From: Siphonodentalium dalli
Lineage: Eukaryota > Mollusca > Scaphopoda > Gadilida > Siphonodentaliidae
Length of the DNA stretch: 64,000 nt
Direction of reading: 5' to 3'
NCBI GenBank assembly: GCA_032622095.1
Contig: CP136068.1
Location: 127,909,989-127,973,988, forward strand
The translations under genes and the position numbers were made by a program. This document shows, piece after piece, positions 20,576-31,139 of this stretch. The notes under the pieces are model-generated. The model was not told the origin of the DNA. It made no database searches and worked only from the letters and a program-made list of their open reading frames with translations. The first letter of the stretch is position 1. Every line of letters starts with the position of its first letter.

Positions 20576-22562
20576 TTAACGAAGCATGATCTGTTCGTAT
20601 TACAAAATGTCTTCCCCACAAATAGTGCCTAAACTGTTTAACAAATATCACTACAGCCAATAATTCACGGTAGGTAGTACAATACCGAATTTGTTGTTTA
20701 GAGAGAGTATGACTAGCATAGGCAACAACTCTTTCCTGCCCATCCCGGACTTGTGACAAAACAGCACCAATTCCTGTTAAACTAGCATCAGTATCCAATA
20801 AGAATTCAGATTCATGATCGGGATATGACAAAATAGGAGCAGAAGTCAATGCTATTTTCAAACTATCAAAAGCATGCTGACATGATTCAGACCATTTAAA
20901 CTTGTGGTCTTTCTTTGTGAGATTAGTCAATGGACTTGCAACAGTAGAAAAATCCTGAATGAAACGCCTATAATAACCAGCCAACCCTAAGAAACTGCGA
21001 ACGTCTTTGACATTCTTAGGCTCGACCCAATTCACTACACTATCCACTTTCTTCGGATCACAACTTATCCCATCTTTGGAAACCACATGACCAAGGAAGT
21101 TGACATGATTTTGAAACAAAGAACACTTTGAGGGTTTAAGAGTAAGATTTGCAGCTCGAATCCTATCAAACACAAGGACGAGATTTTCCAATGTTTTCTC
21201 AAAACTATTGCCGAAGACTATGATGTCATCAAGGTAGCATAAACATCGTTCGAATCGCAAGCCATTCAAAACAAGTTCCATAAGCCTTTCATAACAACTT
21301 GGAGCATTTGAAATTCCAAATGGGATTACTTTAAAATGATGCAAACCAAGATGAGAAGAAAAAGCTGTTTTGTTTTTATCTTTCTCACTCATTTCACATT
21401 GCCAATATCCAGAAACCATATCCAAAGTACAAAACCAGTGTGCACCACTTAATGCATCTAAAGATTCATCTATTCGTGGAAGAGGATATGCATCTTTCTT
21501 TGTTATAGAGTTTAATTGTCGATAATCAACACAAAACCTCCAAGAACCATCTTTTTTCTTAACCAACAACAATGGCGCCGACCAAGGACTAGAACTTTTT
21601 TCAATTACATCATTATCTAACATTTTCTGAACCTCATCTTCAACTATCTGTCTTTGAGCATATGGAACCCTTCTGGGAGGGATCTTAATGGGTTTGTGAC
21701 TACCCGTATCGATCTCATGTTTTACAAGATCTGTACGACCAAATTTACCATCTTTACCAACAAAAATGTCTTGATATTCAACCAACAAACTAGAAATTTT
21801 CAACTTCTGCATCTCTGATAGATTGTCAGAACTTCCATCTACCAAGGGCATTAAATATTCAGGCAAACCAACATCCTCTGTAATATGACTATCAAGAGAA
21901 CTCTCAATAACTTCTCCGGAGTGTAAATATCCAATTAATGAATTCTTAGTAATTCGAATAGGTGACTCACTGATGTTCAATACGGGAATTACCAACTGAC
22001 TTGGGTTAACTACAGCTCGAGCTATCAAGAGCCCTTTATCTTTTAGATAAGAAACTGGCTCAAGAATGTTATCACTATCTGTCTCTAAACAACCAGGTGA
22101 AAATCCAGAAACTAACAATTCAGTTCTAGGTGGAACCACAACACTTTTAACGATAAAGACCCTTCCTATATCATCACACTTTTGGTGTTTCAATGTAATG
22201 TGATGTCCTCTAACTCTCAAAGTACCTTTAGCCACTTCTAAACAACCATCAAATTGCTCCAGGAAGTCAATTCCTAAAATTCCATTTACATACTTGACAT
22301 CTGCAACTATAAATCGATGAACAAAGTTCAAACCACTCAAAGAAAACTGGATGCTTACTTCACCAAATACTTTTATGTCAGAACCTTCTGCTGCTGTTAA
22401 TCTAACTTGAGATGGACACAAAGAATAGTCAGATGACGAGACTATTTTGAAGGTCTCTTGAGACAAAATACTCCGAGATGAACCAGTATCTACCATAAGA
22501 AAAATATCTCTATTACCAAACATAGCTTCAACCTGTAATGATGTTCTTCGAATATCAACCAT
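20541..22562 (-). CDS. Gypsy pol, part 1: protease, RT, RNase H
   Basis: The protease active site is MVDTGSSRSILS near residue 23. RT follows, with WSAPLLLVKKKDGSWRFCVD, CTLDMVSGYWQC, and the catalytic YLDD in CLCYLDDIIVFG. The connection domain (FLGLAGYYRRFI) leads into RNase H with LLDTDASLTGIGAVLSQ and TYRELLAVV. It ends at RTDHASLK, after which ~12 codons to the stop at 20541 come from the inserted element. The pol frame is open upstream of this ATG to the gag stop, and is -1 relative to gag. Translation therefore probably enters by frameshifting at 22622-22628 rather than at the ATG. Confidence 0.92.
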   Translation of the reverse strand: MVDIRRTSLQVEAMFGNRDIFLMVDTGSSRSILSQETFKIVSSSDYSLCPSQVRLTAAEGSDIKVFGEVSIQFSLSGLNFVHRFIVADVKYVNGILGIDFLEQFDGCLEVAKGTLRVRGHHITLKHQKCDDIGRVFIVKSVVVPPRTELLVSGFSPGCLETDSDNILEPVSYLKDKGLLIARAVVNPSQLVIPVLNISESPIRITKNSLIGYLHSGEVIESSLDSHITEDVGLPEYLMPLVDGSSDNLSEMQKLKISSLLVEYQDIFVGKDGKFGRTDLVKHEIDTGSHKPIKIPPRRVPYAQRQIVEDEVQKMLDNDVIEKSSSPWSAPLLLVKKKDGSWRFCVDYRQLNSITKKDAYPLPRIDESLDALSGAHWFCTLDMVSGYWQCEMSEKDKNKTAFSSHLGLHHFKVIPFGISNAPSCYERLMELVLNGLRFERCLCYLDDIIVFGNSFEKTLENLVLVFDRIRAANLTLKPSKCSLFQNHVNFLGHVVSKDGISCDPKKVDSVVNWVEPKNVKDVRSFLGLAGYYRRFIQDFSTVASPLTNLTKKDHKFKWSESCQHAFDSLKIALTSAPILSYPDHESEFLLDTDASLTGIGAVLSQVRDGQERVVAYASHTLSKQQIRYCTTYRELLAVVIFVKQFRHYLWGRHFVIRTDHASLKVRLALAVGIL

Positions 22563-22593
22563 TGGTCCCGTGTTTCCATTGTCAGGGGTTACT

Positions 22594-22628
22594 CTACTGG
22601 ACCCATAGGCACCCCTTATCCATTTCCC
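22594..22628 (-). promoter_or_regulatory. Candidate -1 ribosomal frameshift signal
   Basis: On the - strand, the slippery heptamer G GGA AAT (22628-22622, split by gag codons) is followed by the 6-nt spacer GGATAA, which includes the gag stop. A GGGGT...ACCCC inverted repeat then begins. Shifting -1 places ribosomes in the pol frame, which is open from here to 20541. The heptamer pattern X XXY YYZ and the spacing match known viral sites. The stem is short (5 bp) and any pseudoknot is unverified. Confidence 0.65.
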
Positions 22629-23722
22629 GATTCCTGTTTCGAATGAGATTCCTTACCATGACTAAAGTTATTGTTCGAGTTATTTTTCATAAATGAACCA
22701 CTAGAAGACTCAGTACACTGCCATTTTTTGTGACCTGGTTTCCGACAATTGTAACAGATAATACCACCGGGACCTTTCCTTTCACTCATACCATGATTAT
22801 TGACAGACAATCCACTCAACTGATCAACACATTGTTTTAGAGATTTAACCAATTGTTCCAACTCATTGATACGGGCAACTTCACTTTTAGGGAGAGGTTT
22901 GGAATCCACTGAAGCAACTAAACCATCATCATATGTTGGTTTAGGTTTAGAGGTCAAAGACAACTGAGGCCCTTTTACTGATTCGTATTCACTGGCATAT
23001 GAAATTGCTTCTTCCAAACTTCTTGGATGTCGAAAAAGAACATGATCTTGCAACTGAGAATTTCCAACACCATTTATAAACTGTTCCAAAATATTAATTT
23101 CCTTATCTGCATGTGACATAGCAGAATAAGCTAAACTACCTAACCTCCGAACAGCATAACCATACTCTATTGGACTCTCGCCCTTCCTACGTTTGCGAGA
23201 ACGAAACTCGTACCTGTGAGCTACTTCAAGCTCTGGAGGGTTGAAGCGTTTTGTAAGAGCTTCTCTGACATATGCAAAATTGTTTCTTTGCAAATCATCC
23301 ATATCAGACAACAATTTCAATGCATCACCTCTCAAAGTCATGATAAGCTGCTGTGACTTTTCAGCGGGTCCCCACTGATTCCATTCAGCCACTTGTTCAA
23401 AGTGGATCAAATAATCTTTCCACTCGACAGACTTACCATCAAAGTGATCAGGAGTAACATCCTTTCTACGCCTGGGAAGCCTTGTTTGATCAAAGGTCCG
23501 CACTCTATCAGGGGGTGACTGATTATCTCTATAATTAAGACCACCCATATCCATTTTCTCAAAGGTATGACCTTTAGCCTTTTCCAAACGATAACCTATT
23601 TCAGATATTTGCTCTTCAAGTTTATTAATTATTTTATCTGAATCTATGTCACGACCTGGACGTCTATCTATTTTAGGAGTACTGAACAAATCCTTAGAAA
23701 TATAATCTTTGGATGTAGCCAT
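22616..23722 (-). CDS. Gypsy gag (capsid and nucleocapsid)
   Basis: 368 residues from MATSKDYISK, 33 nt after the 5' LTR. An upstream in-frame ATG at 23776 lies inside the LTR and is rejected as the start. An N-terminal coiled-coil-like segment (KIINKLEEQISEIGYRLEKA) is followed by a Ty3-type capsid region (FDGKSVEWKDYLIHFEQVAE, LRGDALKLLSDM, RYEFRSRKRRKGESPIEYGY, EQFINGVGN). The nucleocapsid knuckle is CYNCRKPGHKKWQC (CX2CX4HX4C), followed by an Asn/Ser-rich tail. The protein would assemble the particle and package RNA. The frame is intact. Confidence 0.93.
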   Translation of the reverse strand: MATSKDYISKDLFSTPKIDRRPGRDIDSDKIINKLEEQISEIGYRLEKAKGHTFEKMDMGGLNYRDNQSPPDRVRTFDQTRLPRRRKDVTPDHFDGKSVEWKDYLIHFEQVAEWNQWGPAEKSQQLIMTLRGDALKLLSDMDDLQRNNFAYVREALTKRFNPPELEVAHRYEFRSRKRRKGESPIEYGYAVRRLGSLAYSAMSHADKEINILEQFINGVGNSQLQDHVLFRHPRSLEEAISYASEYESVKGPQLSLTSKPKPTYDDGLVASVDSKPLPKSEVARINELEQLVKSLKQCVDQLSGLSVNNHGMSERKGPGGIICYNCRKPGHKKWQCTESSSGSFMKNNSNNNFSHGKESHSKQESGNG

Positions 23723-23734
23723 ATTTAAGAAAAT

Positions 23735-23750
23735 CCTGCTCACGGCACCA
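23735..23750 (-). other. Primer binding site of the gypsy element
   Basis: On the - strand, TGGTGCCGTGAGCAGG starts 4 nt after the 5' LTR end. The TGG start fits a tRNA CCA end. I cannot assign the tRNA with confidence. Confidence 0.6.
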
Positions 23751-23754
23751 AAAT

Positions 23755-25319
23755 TGTAACCGGCACAGTCCCACACTGGCCAGTGACGCAGTATATGTTC
23801 GAATCGGGGATTCTCTTAAATAAGACAAACCACAATATAGGGGACACACGATTTATTCTTATTAATAATATATGTATATGTATGTGTATATTCAACTCAT
23901 TTGGCCATGATCACTATAAACTTCAGTTATGTAAACTCTAACACACAATATACTACTTCACTTTAAATATTCTATAAAAGTTCTATTTCCAAATTAATCT
24001 AATCTCACTAAATATTTCTATCTAAATTACTAACTAGAAATATGAAAGAAATCTTATTAAAGATTTCTGCTAAATACTCGTATGATTTTCAACCAAAAAT
24101 AATCCAAATATGAAAGAAATCGTATCACTGATTTCTATAAAGTATATCTAAGATCCACTAATTTATAAGATATAAGATCACAGGATAAATTCCTTAATTA
24201 CTATTCAGAGAAAATTACTGTATTTATTCTCACGAAGCAAAAACCTATCAGACTAGGTTTTATACAGTTTGGAAACTGAATTCAAACTCAATGTGTGTAA
24301 TTATTGCTCAAATCCAACTATAAACAATTAAATAAGTGTAAAAATGTGTTAAATGTATCAGAAATAGATAGCAAATGATGTCACAACCTACAATTATGCA
24401 CACTATGTCTCAAAATAGACGGCAAAACACGTCACGATCTATTAATATACCAACTTGGGTCTCAAATCTATAAATAGCTACCAAATGACGTCACATTCTA
24501 TAAATATTCCATCTAGGTCTCGAATCTCAAAATAGATACCAAATGACGTCACAATCTATAAATACTACAATCGGAACTCCATCACACGAGTTCTATACAT
24601 AGACAAATACGTCACTTCCCGCTCATTTTGAAATTCTACCAACTATGAATGAAATATTATTTATTCATGAAAATGTGTAATTTAATTCAAACAAAATCTG
24701 CCCTATCTATATGCAAATGGGCATGAGTAAACAACAGAACGGCCTGGTTAGGCCTTTACTGGATATTGAAACATGTTCCATGATTTCTAGCACTGCAAGC
24801 GACTGAGTGAAGTCTTAATGATGCAACCTACTCTTGTGGAGTTTGGAAAGGAAGCACACTGAGAGAAGAAAGCACAGGGCTTTTAACCTCTCAAGTGAAA
24901 ACCAAAACATGGGTTGCGATTGGATCTAAATCAATTGTTTATCGATTAAATCCAATGGCAAACCATGAAAAATAACCAAGTGTAAACGAAACGATCTGAT
25001 TGGGTAAGCCTTGACTTTTTGAACCAATCAGAGAAGCCAATACGAAATTTGAAGGCGAACACACCAAAATGTCGGACTCTCGGAGCTCCGCGAAATACAT
25101 CGAAAATACGAGATAATAATTGTCATGGATCGAATACACAATTGCAATTTTATACATTAATTTGCTGAAACATATTTTAGATGTCCGATCAGGAATAAAC
25201 CACGCAGGTAAGTCACTAGGTACACAAATCAGTTCTGAAATGGCTGCTTAACTGTAGCAAGAATCGCACGTTGGGAAATAGGTACACAAATCAGTTCAGA
25301 AACGGCTGCGCCCGTCACA
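23755..25319 (-). repeat. 5' LTR of the gypsy element
   Basis: 1565 bp, near-identical to 15212-16776, offset by 8543 bp. It carries the same CRE-like array (first site TGATGTCA at 24376). It drives transcription leftwards into gag. Confidence 0.95.
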
Positions 25320-25570
25320 CTATATCCCCTAATTTGCAGAAGATAAAATGCATAATCGAGGTGACTAATGAGTGAACATCACCAATTTCAACTGGGGAAC
25401 TTCAATCTGATCCTAGGTCTCCCATTATATCAGTCAAGGCCTCGAGACGAATGAGGTTCCCAGAGGGTAAATTTGGTGACGATAGTCGTGCGGCTTAGCG
25501 TCACTAAATTCACCCTCTGGGACCTCATTCTGCAAATGACAGGCAAACTATTTCAAGGCGTGGCTGCGAC

Positions 25571-26064
25571 ATTTGGATTCGACATTACACTCGTCTGGTG
25601 ATGTTAAGTACAGGTGGTTAGAAGGAAATAAATAGGGTGGATTGTGTCCCTTGTTGAATTTGCGGGGTATCTCGAAGCAATATAAAACACCCTGTCAGCT
25701 GATTGGGTCATATTACGAGTAAGAAATTTGTGGTGAAATAAACTATAGTTATAGTCTATTGATTCATTTAAACGAGGTTGATGAATCTGTCCATTCAGGT
25801 TGACTGTAAAGCGTTTATTTATTACAGTACAATTTTTGTAGTACATTTATCTGGGAATCTGCACTGGAATCTGACGATAATATCAAAAGCGCTGAATTTT
25901 AAGGCTCAATGGTTTTTATTTGTGCAAATTAAGGTATGGATCTCAATTACTTTTATACAGTATCGATAATGTTAGAATTGTCGCCAATGAAAAACCAGCC
26001 AGTTCTCCCTAAAACGAGCACATTATCCTGCATTATCTGCTTATACTAGAACTTGTTTGGGTTG
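25571..26064. other. No gene seen
   Basis: Unique AT-rich sequence with short open frames of no recognised family. Confidence 0.35.
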
Positions 26065-26167
26065 ATAATCTGCTTAGAATCGCCTCATTTTGAGTCGATA
26101 ATGTGCTGAACATGATAACATTTTAGTCATATTATCGACTCCAATGAGGCGATTCTAAGCAGATTAT
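26065..26167. repeat. Hairpin of ~43-bp arms
   Basis: ATAATCTGCTTAGAATCGCC on the left is the exact complement of GGCGATTCTAAGCAGATTAT on the right. The pairing continues through AGTCGATAAT with few mismatches around a short loop. This is probably a small palindromic MITE. Confidence 0.75.
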
Positions 26168-26211
26168 TTCGGACAATGACACAAGTAAGCCAACTCACGA
26201 CTTTTCATGTA

Positions 26212-26310
26212 TAGGCTCTTTAACAGGTGTTTTCATTGTGGCCAGCGCAATAAAACGAAATATCGGGTAAGAGTCCATTATCTGCTTATTTCAGAATTTA
26301 AAAAAAAATC
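26212..26310 (+). repeat. Dispersed repeat shared with 36390-36475
   Basis: GCTCTTTA, GTGTTTTCATTGTGGCC and AGAGTCCATTATCTGCTTAT recur in order at 36390-36475 (GTGTTTTCACTGTGGCC, TAAGTCCATTATGGGCTTAT). The partner region also has internal repeats of AAATAAGTCCAATATGAAC. Class unknown. Confidence 0.6.
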
Positions 26311-27167
26311 ACATTACGTACATATAATAGGTTGTGTGCGTATTTCCGCGAGGATATGTTGGAGAAACATTTATTTCCTTCAAACCGGAACTAAGACTCA
26401 GTTTTATGCATGTACTCAATGCAGCGATATCGCTAGCTTCCCTCTTAACATTATACGACTATGTTTACCGAGTTTCTCGCGTGGTTATATCAGACAGTCA
26501 GCCCGCGCACTGCCTTATCGGATTCCCGTCATATGCGGCGGACGTGTTGGGAAAACTAATCGGCTCGCCGCTCTTCAACTTCACTTTCTACGAAATTCAT
26601 TTTCTAAAACGACGTATATTATCCACTGGAGAGGACGATGTACGAGACAAGCCGATTTTGATATAGTCTCGGTCGGTACAAGCGGAGATGAGAACATATA
26701 TAACCGGATATTTTAACGTCCGTGTACCATTATTGCATATATAGGAGCAATTAAGTGTACGGTTTCTTCAGTAAAATTATGCATTCAAATTATAACCGTC
26801 TTCATTTTCGTGCAGACATTGCCCCCAAGCGACAACAATTTGATATTTTGATAACGGTAATGATATCTGAGGGAATTGCTATCCGTCTGTATTGCACGCA
26901 TATTACTTGTGCTCATATTCCTGCACTGTTATTTTTGCTAGTACTTAAAAACATTCTCGTGTTTACTGTAATTAAAACCGCTGTTTCGATCGTGGAGTTA
27001 CCATATCCACTGTATTGAAAGACAAATTAAATAAGATGAATATACCATGCACATACTCAAAAACAACGAGAAAACTATAGCGACACAGAAGCTATAAACC
27101 TTGATAAATTAAAATATGTAGGTGACGTCTTGTAAATTACTGGACTAGGTAAATCGAGTACTCGAAA
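26311..27167. other. No gene confirmed
   Basis: Two overlapping open frames on the + strand (169 codons from 26207; 110 codons from 26334) lie here. Neither shows a domain I recognise, and they overlap in different frames. The longer one begins in a dispersed repeat. Confidence 0.35.
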
Positions 27168-27305
27168 CCCCTGTGTCAATGCATTCTCTTATATATGCGA
27201 GTCGGCCATGGGTCGCCTCGCATATTTAAGAGAATGCATTGGCCTAACAAATTATATATTATTGTTAAAGAATGTAAGAAATAATGATAAAACAAATGAT
27301 AAATA
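27168..27305. mobile_element. Half copy of the two-hairpin MITE
   Basis: One complete hairpin (GCATTCTCTTATATATGCGA ... CTCGCATATTTAAGAGAATG) preceded by CCCCTGTGTCAATG and followed by the AT-rich spacer GTTAAAGAATGTAAGAAATA. The second hairpin and both TTAA ends are missing. Confidence 0.75.
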
Positions 27306-28554
27306 GAGTACTATCGACCTCTAAAGATGGGACACTCAGGCCGTCCATTTCCCCCAAATGCAAACTGGTTCATATTCGTCAATAGACGACTTAACGAAAA
27401 ATATCGTATACATAATTGTGTCGTCGATGAACGTTGTAACTCAAGAGTTATCGAAATATTTATATAAACGTTCATTTTTCACGAGGAAATGTTAGCTCAA
27501 TGTGCGCTATCTCACTATATACGTCACCTCACAAGACATGTATCTACAACACGAACCGATTACACTAAATAAAATATAATAATGCTTGTCGTTACCAATT
27601 ATTTACCGCCCTACAACTATTTACCGCCCCGAATGTATAGCGTACAAACTCGCAAGTCAGAGTGCTCAAGTGCGAACAATGGAAACTTGCCCAATTTCCA
27701 AACAGAAGCTAATTTCTGCACATATGAATAATAATTCTTGGATTCTTAATGTATTTATTATTTTAGCATTAGCACATATGATTTTAGATCCTAACCACAA
27801 ATACCGATTACACGGTTGACTCTTAAAATTGTTTACATTGTATGCTTAAAATCTAAAACTCCATGAGCACATATATATTTCCGGGGTTGGAATTGCCCAA
27901 ATATATAGAGCAGATGGCAGTGACTGTAAATCATACACGTATAGTTATACTCCACATTCAGCAAATCATTGACACTTAAGTTAATTTCTGCGTATTTCCC
28001 TAACAGGGTATACTCCGGTCTGTGAACGTAGCCTCAGTGTGGATTGTATGTAAGCCATGTATGGAAGCTAGTATGCCTGTAGAGAGTGCAAGACAGTGCG
28101 AAAGGAGTGTGTTAATAAATTGTTTAGATATATCATGTATTCGCATATAAATACAATGTTTGTATGTTCAATTGTTATTCAATAATTTTTTTTTTTAAAT
28201 AATACTGGAAACGTGTGCTATTTCTAACGTCTAATCAAATTTCGATGTTAGTATTGATATAAATCAAGTTGACTAAATGACATATACGTATACTGAATCC
28301 CAATAAACAATGAATGAATTACACTTGTAAAAATTCAGTAGAATACTATGCATCACAATAACGCTCATATTCGATTCCTTCCCAGATAGGGCTTGGCAAA
28401 CCGGTATCAATTTGAAATGGATTAAACGGACATGCATGGCTTCCAAATTATTTATACGTAATTTGGAAGTGGTATATAAGATAGGTTTAAAAATACACGA
28501 AATATTGACATGCCTGCTTAATTCATATGCTCTGAAAAATACTTGCCATGGTCA
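27306..28554. other. No gene seen
   Basis: AT-rich unique sequence. No family, RNA gene or element end recognised. Confidence 0.35.
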
Positions 28555-28690
28555 CAACCATTTCCTTCTGCATTTTTATTGTCAGTTCTTCTGTCCGCCG
28601 TCTGCTCATATTTCTTGAATACCCATGCAGATATATAATACACCATTCCAATTAATATTTAACTAATGGGATAATCCATTTAGTGAAGAA
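28555..28690 (+). repeat. Dispersed repeat with ACCATTCCA core
   Basis: CTTCTGCATTTTTATTGTCA, GTCTGCTCATATTTCTTGAA, ACACCATTCCAA and GATAATCCATTTAGTGAAG match 30640-30775 in the same order. Confidence 0.7.
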
Positions 28691-29314
28691 ATGGCTAATA
28701 TAATATATATGAAATAATTCAACCTACCACAACTACTCCATCTTAACCCTTAAACGACGGGAGCAGCGCTGGTGCAGCATTAAAGATTTTTCGCAAAGAA
28801 GTGAAGCAAACTAAAACTCGTGCGGTAAATCATCAATCCCACTCGTGGTGAAAATTTTGTATTCAGAAAAACTACATGTGTATATTGTTTATATTATGAA
28901 ATACTATTAGAAAGTTAGAACTTAAAACATGGAGGAAATGGCTCAACACTTCAACTCTCAGTGGATCCCGCGGCATATCAGTACATTGCTACTGTTACCC
29001 GGCGAAGGGATATGAAACCGAAGGGAATTGTGAAATGCATACAAAATAAATGAAATTTATGATAATATTTGTTGGTCACATAATATCACATATTTATGAA
29101 AGTATAACTAACGTTTTGTTTATTAACGTGTCAACTTGGAACTATATTTTGTCACGGAATGATTAATATTGGTGTTACTGTATAACCCGACATTGTAGTC
29201 CCTACTGTTGGTATATCACTTACCAGTTCAAAGCGCATGGCAAACATAACCCATTGTGTGTCTTTATACATGCAGTGACGATTAACAACGTTTTTTTCAC
29301 AATGACAGTACACT
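28691..29314. other. No gene seen
   Basis: Unique sequence. A lone TTAACCCTTAAACGACGG near 28744 resembles one TTAA-MITE end without a partner. Confidence 0.3.
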
Positions 29315-29420
29315 AGTAGAATAGAACAATAGTAGAATTGTAGAATTGTAGAATTGTAGAAATGTACAATAGTACAAATGTACAATAGTACAATTGTACA
29401 ATAGTACAATAGTAGAATAC
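29315..29420. repeat. ~10-bp minisatellite
   Basis: Degenerate tandem units GTAGAATT and GTACAATA repeated more than ten times, with ACAATTGT palindromic steps. Confidence 0.8.
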
Positions 29421-29850
29421 GTGGTATAATAAGAATACTCAATGCAACAAGAGCCCAGTTCATTCGGTAATTGTTAGAACATATCTTATATATTCTTTGA
29501 ATTTCAGCGGTGGAAAGCTAGGTCCATTGCCGTCAATGGTGGGTGATAATAGATGTCACAAATTTACTTTCATACTATTTCTATTAAGTTATGTCCGACA
29601 AAACTGCTAACGTCTCTATCCACCAATTAGTGAGTGTTTTCTGTGGATAATGGGAAGATACATCAGTGCGAAGGCATCATCGGCCTCTAGGGGGTTAGAG
29701 GACAGTCTCGACGGTGATTAGTGGACTTATTACTGGACCGCTGATTCCATTATATATACCATCATCTCAATAAAAGGACAGTACTATGACCTATGCAGTA
29801 CTATTAGTGGAGCGGCAGGGACCAGAAAAGTGCTTTATTGTTCTAAATGA

Positions 29851-30231
29851 ATATTGTCGCCGACCACCAAGATATATTATATATCATAATTACCATTACA
29901 CATTTATATACTATTCCAGCAATCTCTTTATTCACCAGAAAGGCGAGTTTTAGCCCAAAATCAACCACAGCACATTGAGTTACGAAAAATATGTTTACAC
30001 CATGTGAGCATGACCATGCTCTGCAGTTCAGGAGAGGTTCCAACCATGCACACATAAATGTTAATAAGACAGCTGGATTTCAGTTTTCACTGATTCTATT
30101 TTCCACCTAAAATCTAAACTGGCACATATCTTTGGTTCGGGCTAACTCGGTTTTCGTATGTTCCTCACATTGCGCGAACATGATGTTGATAGATAATACA
30201 CATGTACGTCTTGGTGGTCGGCGACCATATT
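29851..30231. mobile_element. Candidate TIR element, 381 bp
   Basis: ATATTGTCGCCGACCACCAA on the left and its complement on the right (TTGGTGGTCGGCGACCATAT) share a 17-bp perfect core GTCGCCGACCACCAAGA. I see no coding sequence and no clear target duplication. Class unknown. Confidence 0.55.
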
Positions 30232-30639
30232 TTCCCGATTTGTTGCTGGTCTCAGCTGGTCCCCTATAAGACGGAACGCAAATGACGTACTCTGTACTTT
30301 GTATGGAGTGGCTGTGTCCATCAAACGAGATGAACAACGGATAATTTTCACGGGACATTTTTAAATGTAACAATATTTAAAGGAAAAATTCAAACTTGAC
30401 ACTTGATAAATAGCCCAAATTAGCGTCTTATCTGATTAACAAGATTGAACAATTGAATCAATAAATAATCGAATGGTTATACATTGAGCTAGTTTGTAAA
30501 GAAGTAGCCAAAAGACTATCACTATAGTGTGTCTTGTTACAAACTATATGGCAAGTATAAACCAATTTGACTAAATAGACCGAAATGCTGAAAACGATTA
30601 TTTTTCCTGAAAACATTTCCCACCAAGGAATATGAATTC

Positions 30640-30775
30640 TTCTGCACTTGTATTATCATTTCGTCTCGCCGTTGTCTGCTCATATTTCCTTAGCATCCAC
30701 CCAAATGAATAATAGACCATTCCAATGTAAAAGTGTATAACTGGGAGTTGGGGAATCCATTTAGTATAGAAGGGG
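30640..30775 (+). repeat. Dispersed repeat with ACCATTCCA core
   Basis: Same family as 28555-28690: AATTCTTCTGCACTTGTATT, GTCTGCTCATATTTCCTTAG, AGACCATTCCAATG and GGAATCCATTTAGTATAGAA. Confidence 0.7.
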
Positions 30776-30802
30776 GTTGAAGCAAAAATAAAAATTAAAT
30801 TT

Positions 30803-31131
30803 GATACATTAAAGTGATGTGAAACACTCCGGCTGTGTGAACAAATAGAAATGGAGGATAATCTTGCTCACAGTAGTTATTTTTACAAATCTTAAATCCA
30901 AACTTGAGAACACACACCGCCATTATTATATATTAACTAAATTCAGTGAAATATTTTTCGTTACTCTATCGCCGATTGTTGCGTCCCGAATCGAGAAGTA
31001 AATATTTACATTTGAGCGTAGTTCAGATGATGTTTTCTATGGAGTGGTACGGTCGATTTGCTTGAGATTTTCGGCGATGTAGTAGAATGCTTCATTCATC
31101 CAGTTGTCATACTGCCTGAATACTGACTTTA
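30803..31131 (+). repeat. Dispersed repeat, ~330 bp (inverse copy at 5668-6005)
   Basis: Matches the reverse complement of 5668-6005. The two-hairpin MITE at 31140 begins a few bases after its end. Confidence 0.7.
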
Positions 31132-31139
31132 CAGTTTAA

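Larger units (their letters stand above)
15212..25319 (-). mobile_element. Young Ty3/gypsy LTR retrotransposon with zinc-finger ORF3
   Basis: A 10.1-kb element read on the - strand: 5' LTR (23755-25319), primer site, gag, pol with protease, RT, RNase H and integrase, an extra ORF with two C2H2 fingers, polypurine tract, 3' LTR (15212-16776). The LTRs are both 1565 bp, begin and end TG/CA, and differ at about 11 positions by eye (about 0.7%), so insertion was recent. CTAT is duplicated at 15208-15211 and 25320-25323. Gag and integrase frames are open. Pol is interrupted by a 494-bp insertion at 20082-20575. The GPY-type integrase tail has no chromodomain that I can see. Confidence 0.95.
15066..25562. 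mobile_element. hAT-like MITE, copy 3, split by the gypsy element
   Basis: Outer parts lie at about 15066-15211 (TCTTGAATAG, GCATCACTAAATTCATCCC, CCATTCTGCTTAGGCCTCAT) and 25320-25562 (GTGAACATCACCAATTTC, GGGTAAATTTGGTGACG, CACCCTCTGGGACCTCATTC, AATGACAGGCAAACTATTTC). Together they form a reverse-oriented copy of the 409-798 element: 15128-15195 and 25370-25420 match the reverse complements of the central part of copy 1. The 10.1-kb gypsy insertion lies in its middle, so the MITE is older. The left hairpin arm is partly lost, and the expected 8-bp flanks do not match. Confidence 0.78.

Noticed and set aside
26207-26716. 169-codon open frame
   Set aside because: It starts in a dispersed repeat, overlaps another long frame and shows no recognised domain. 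It could be chance in less AT-rich sequence.
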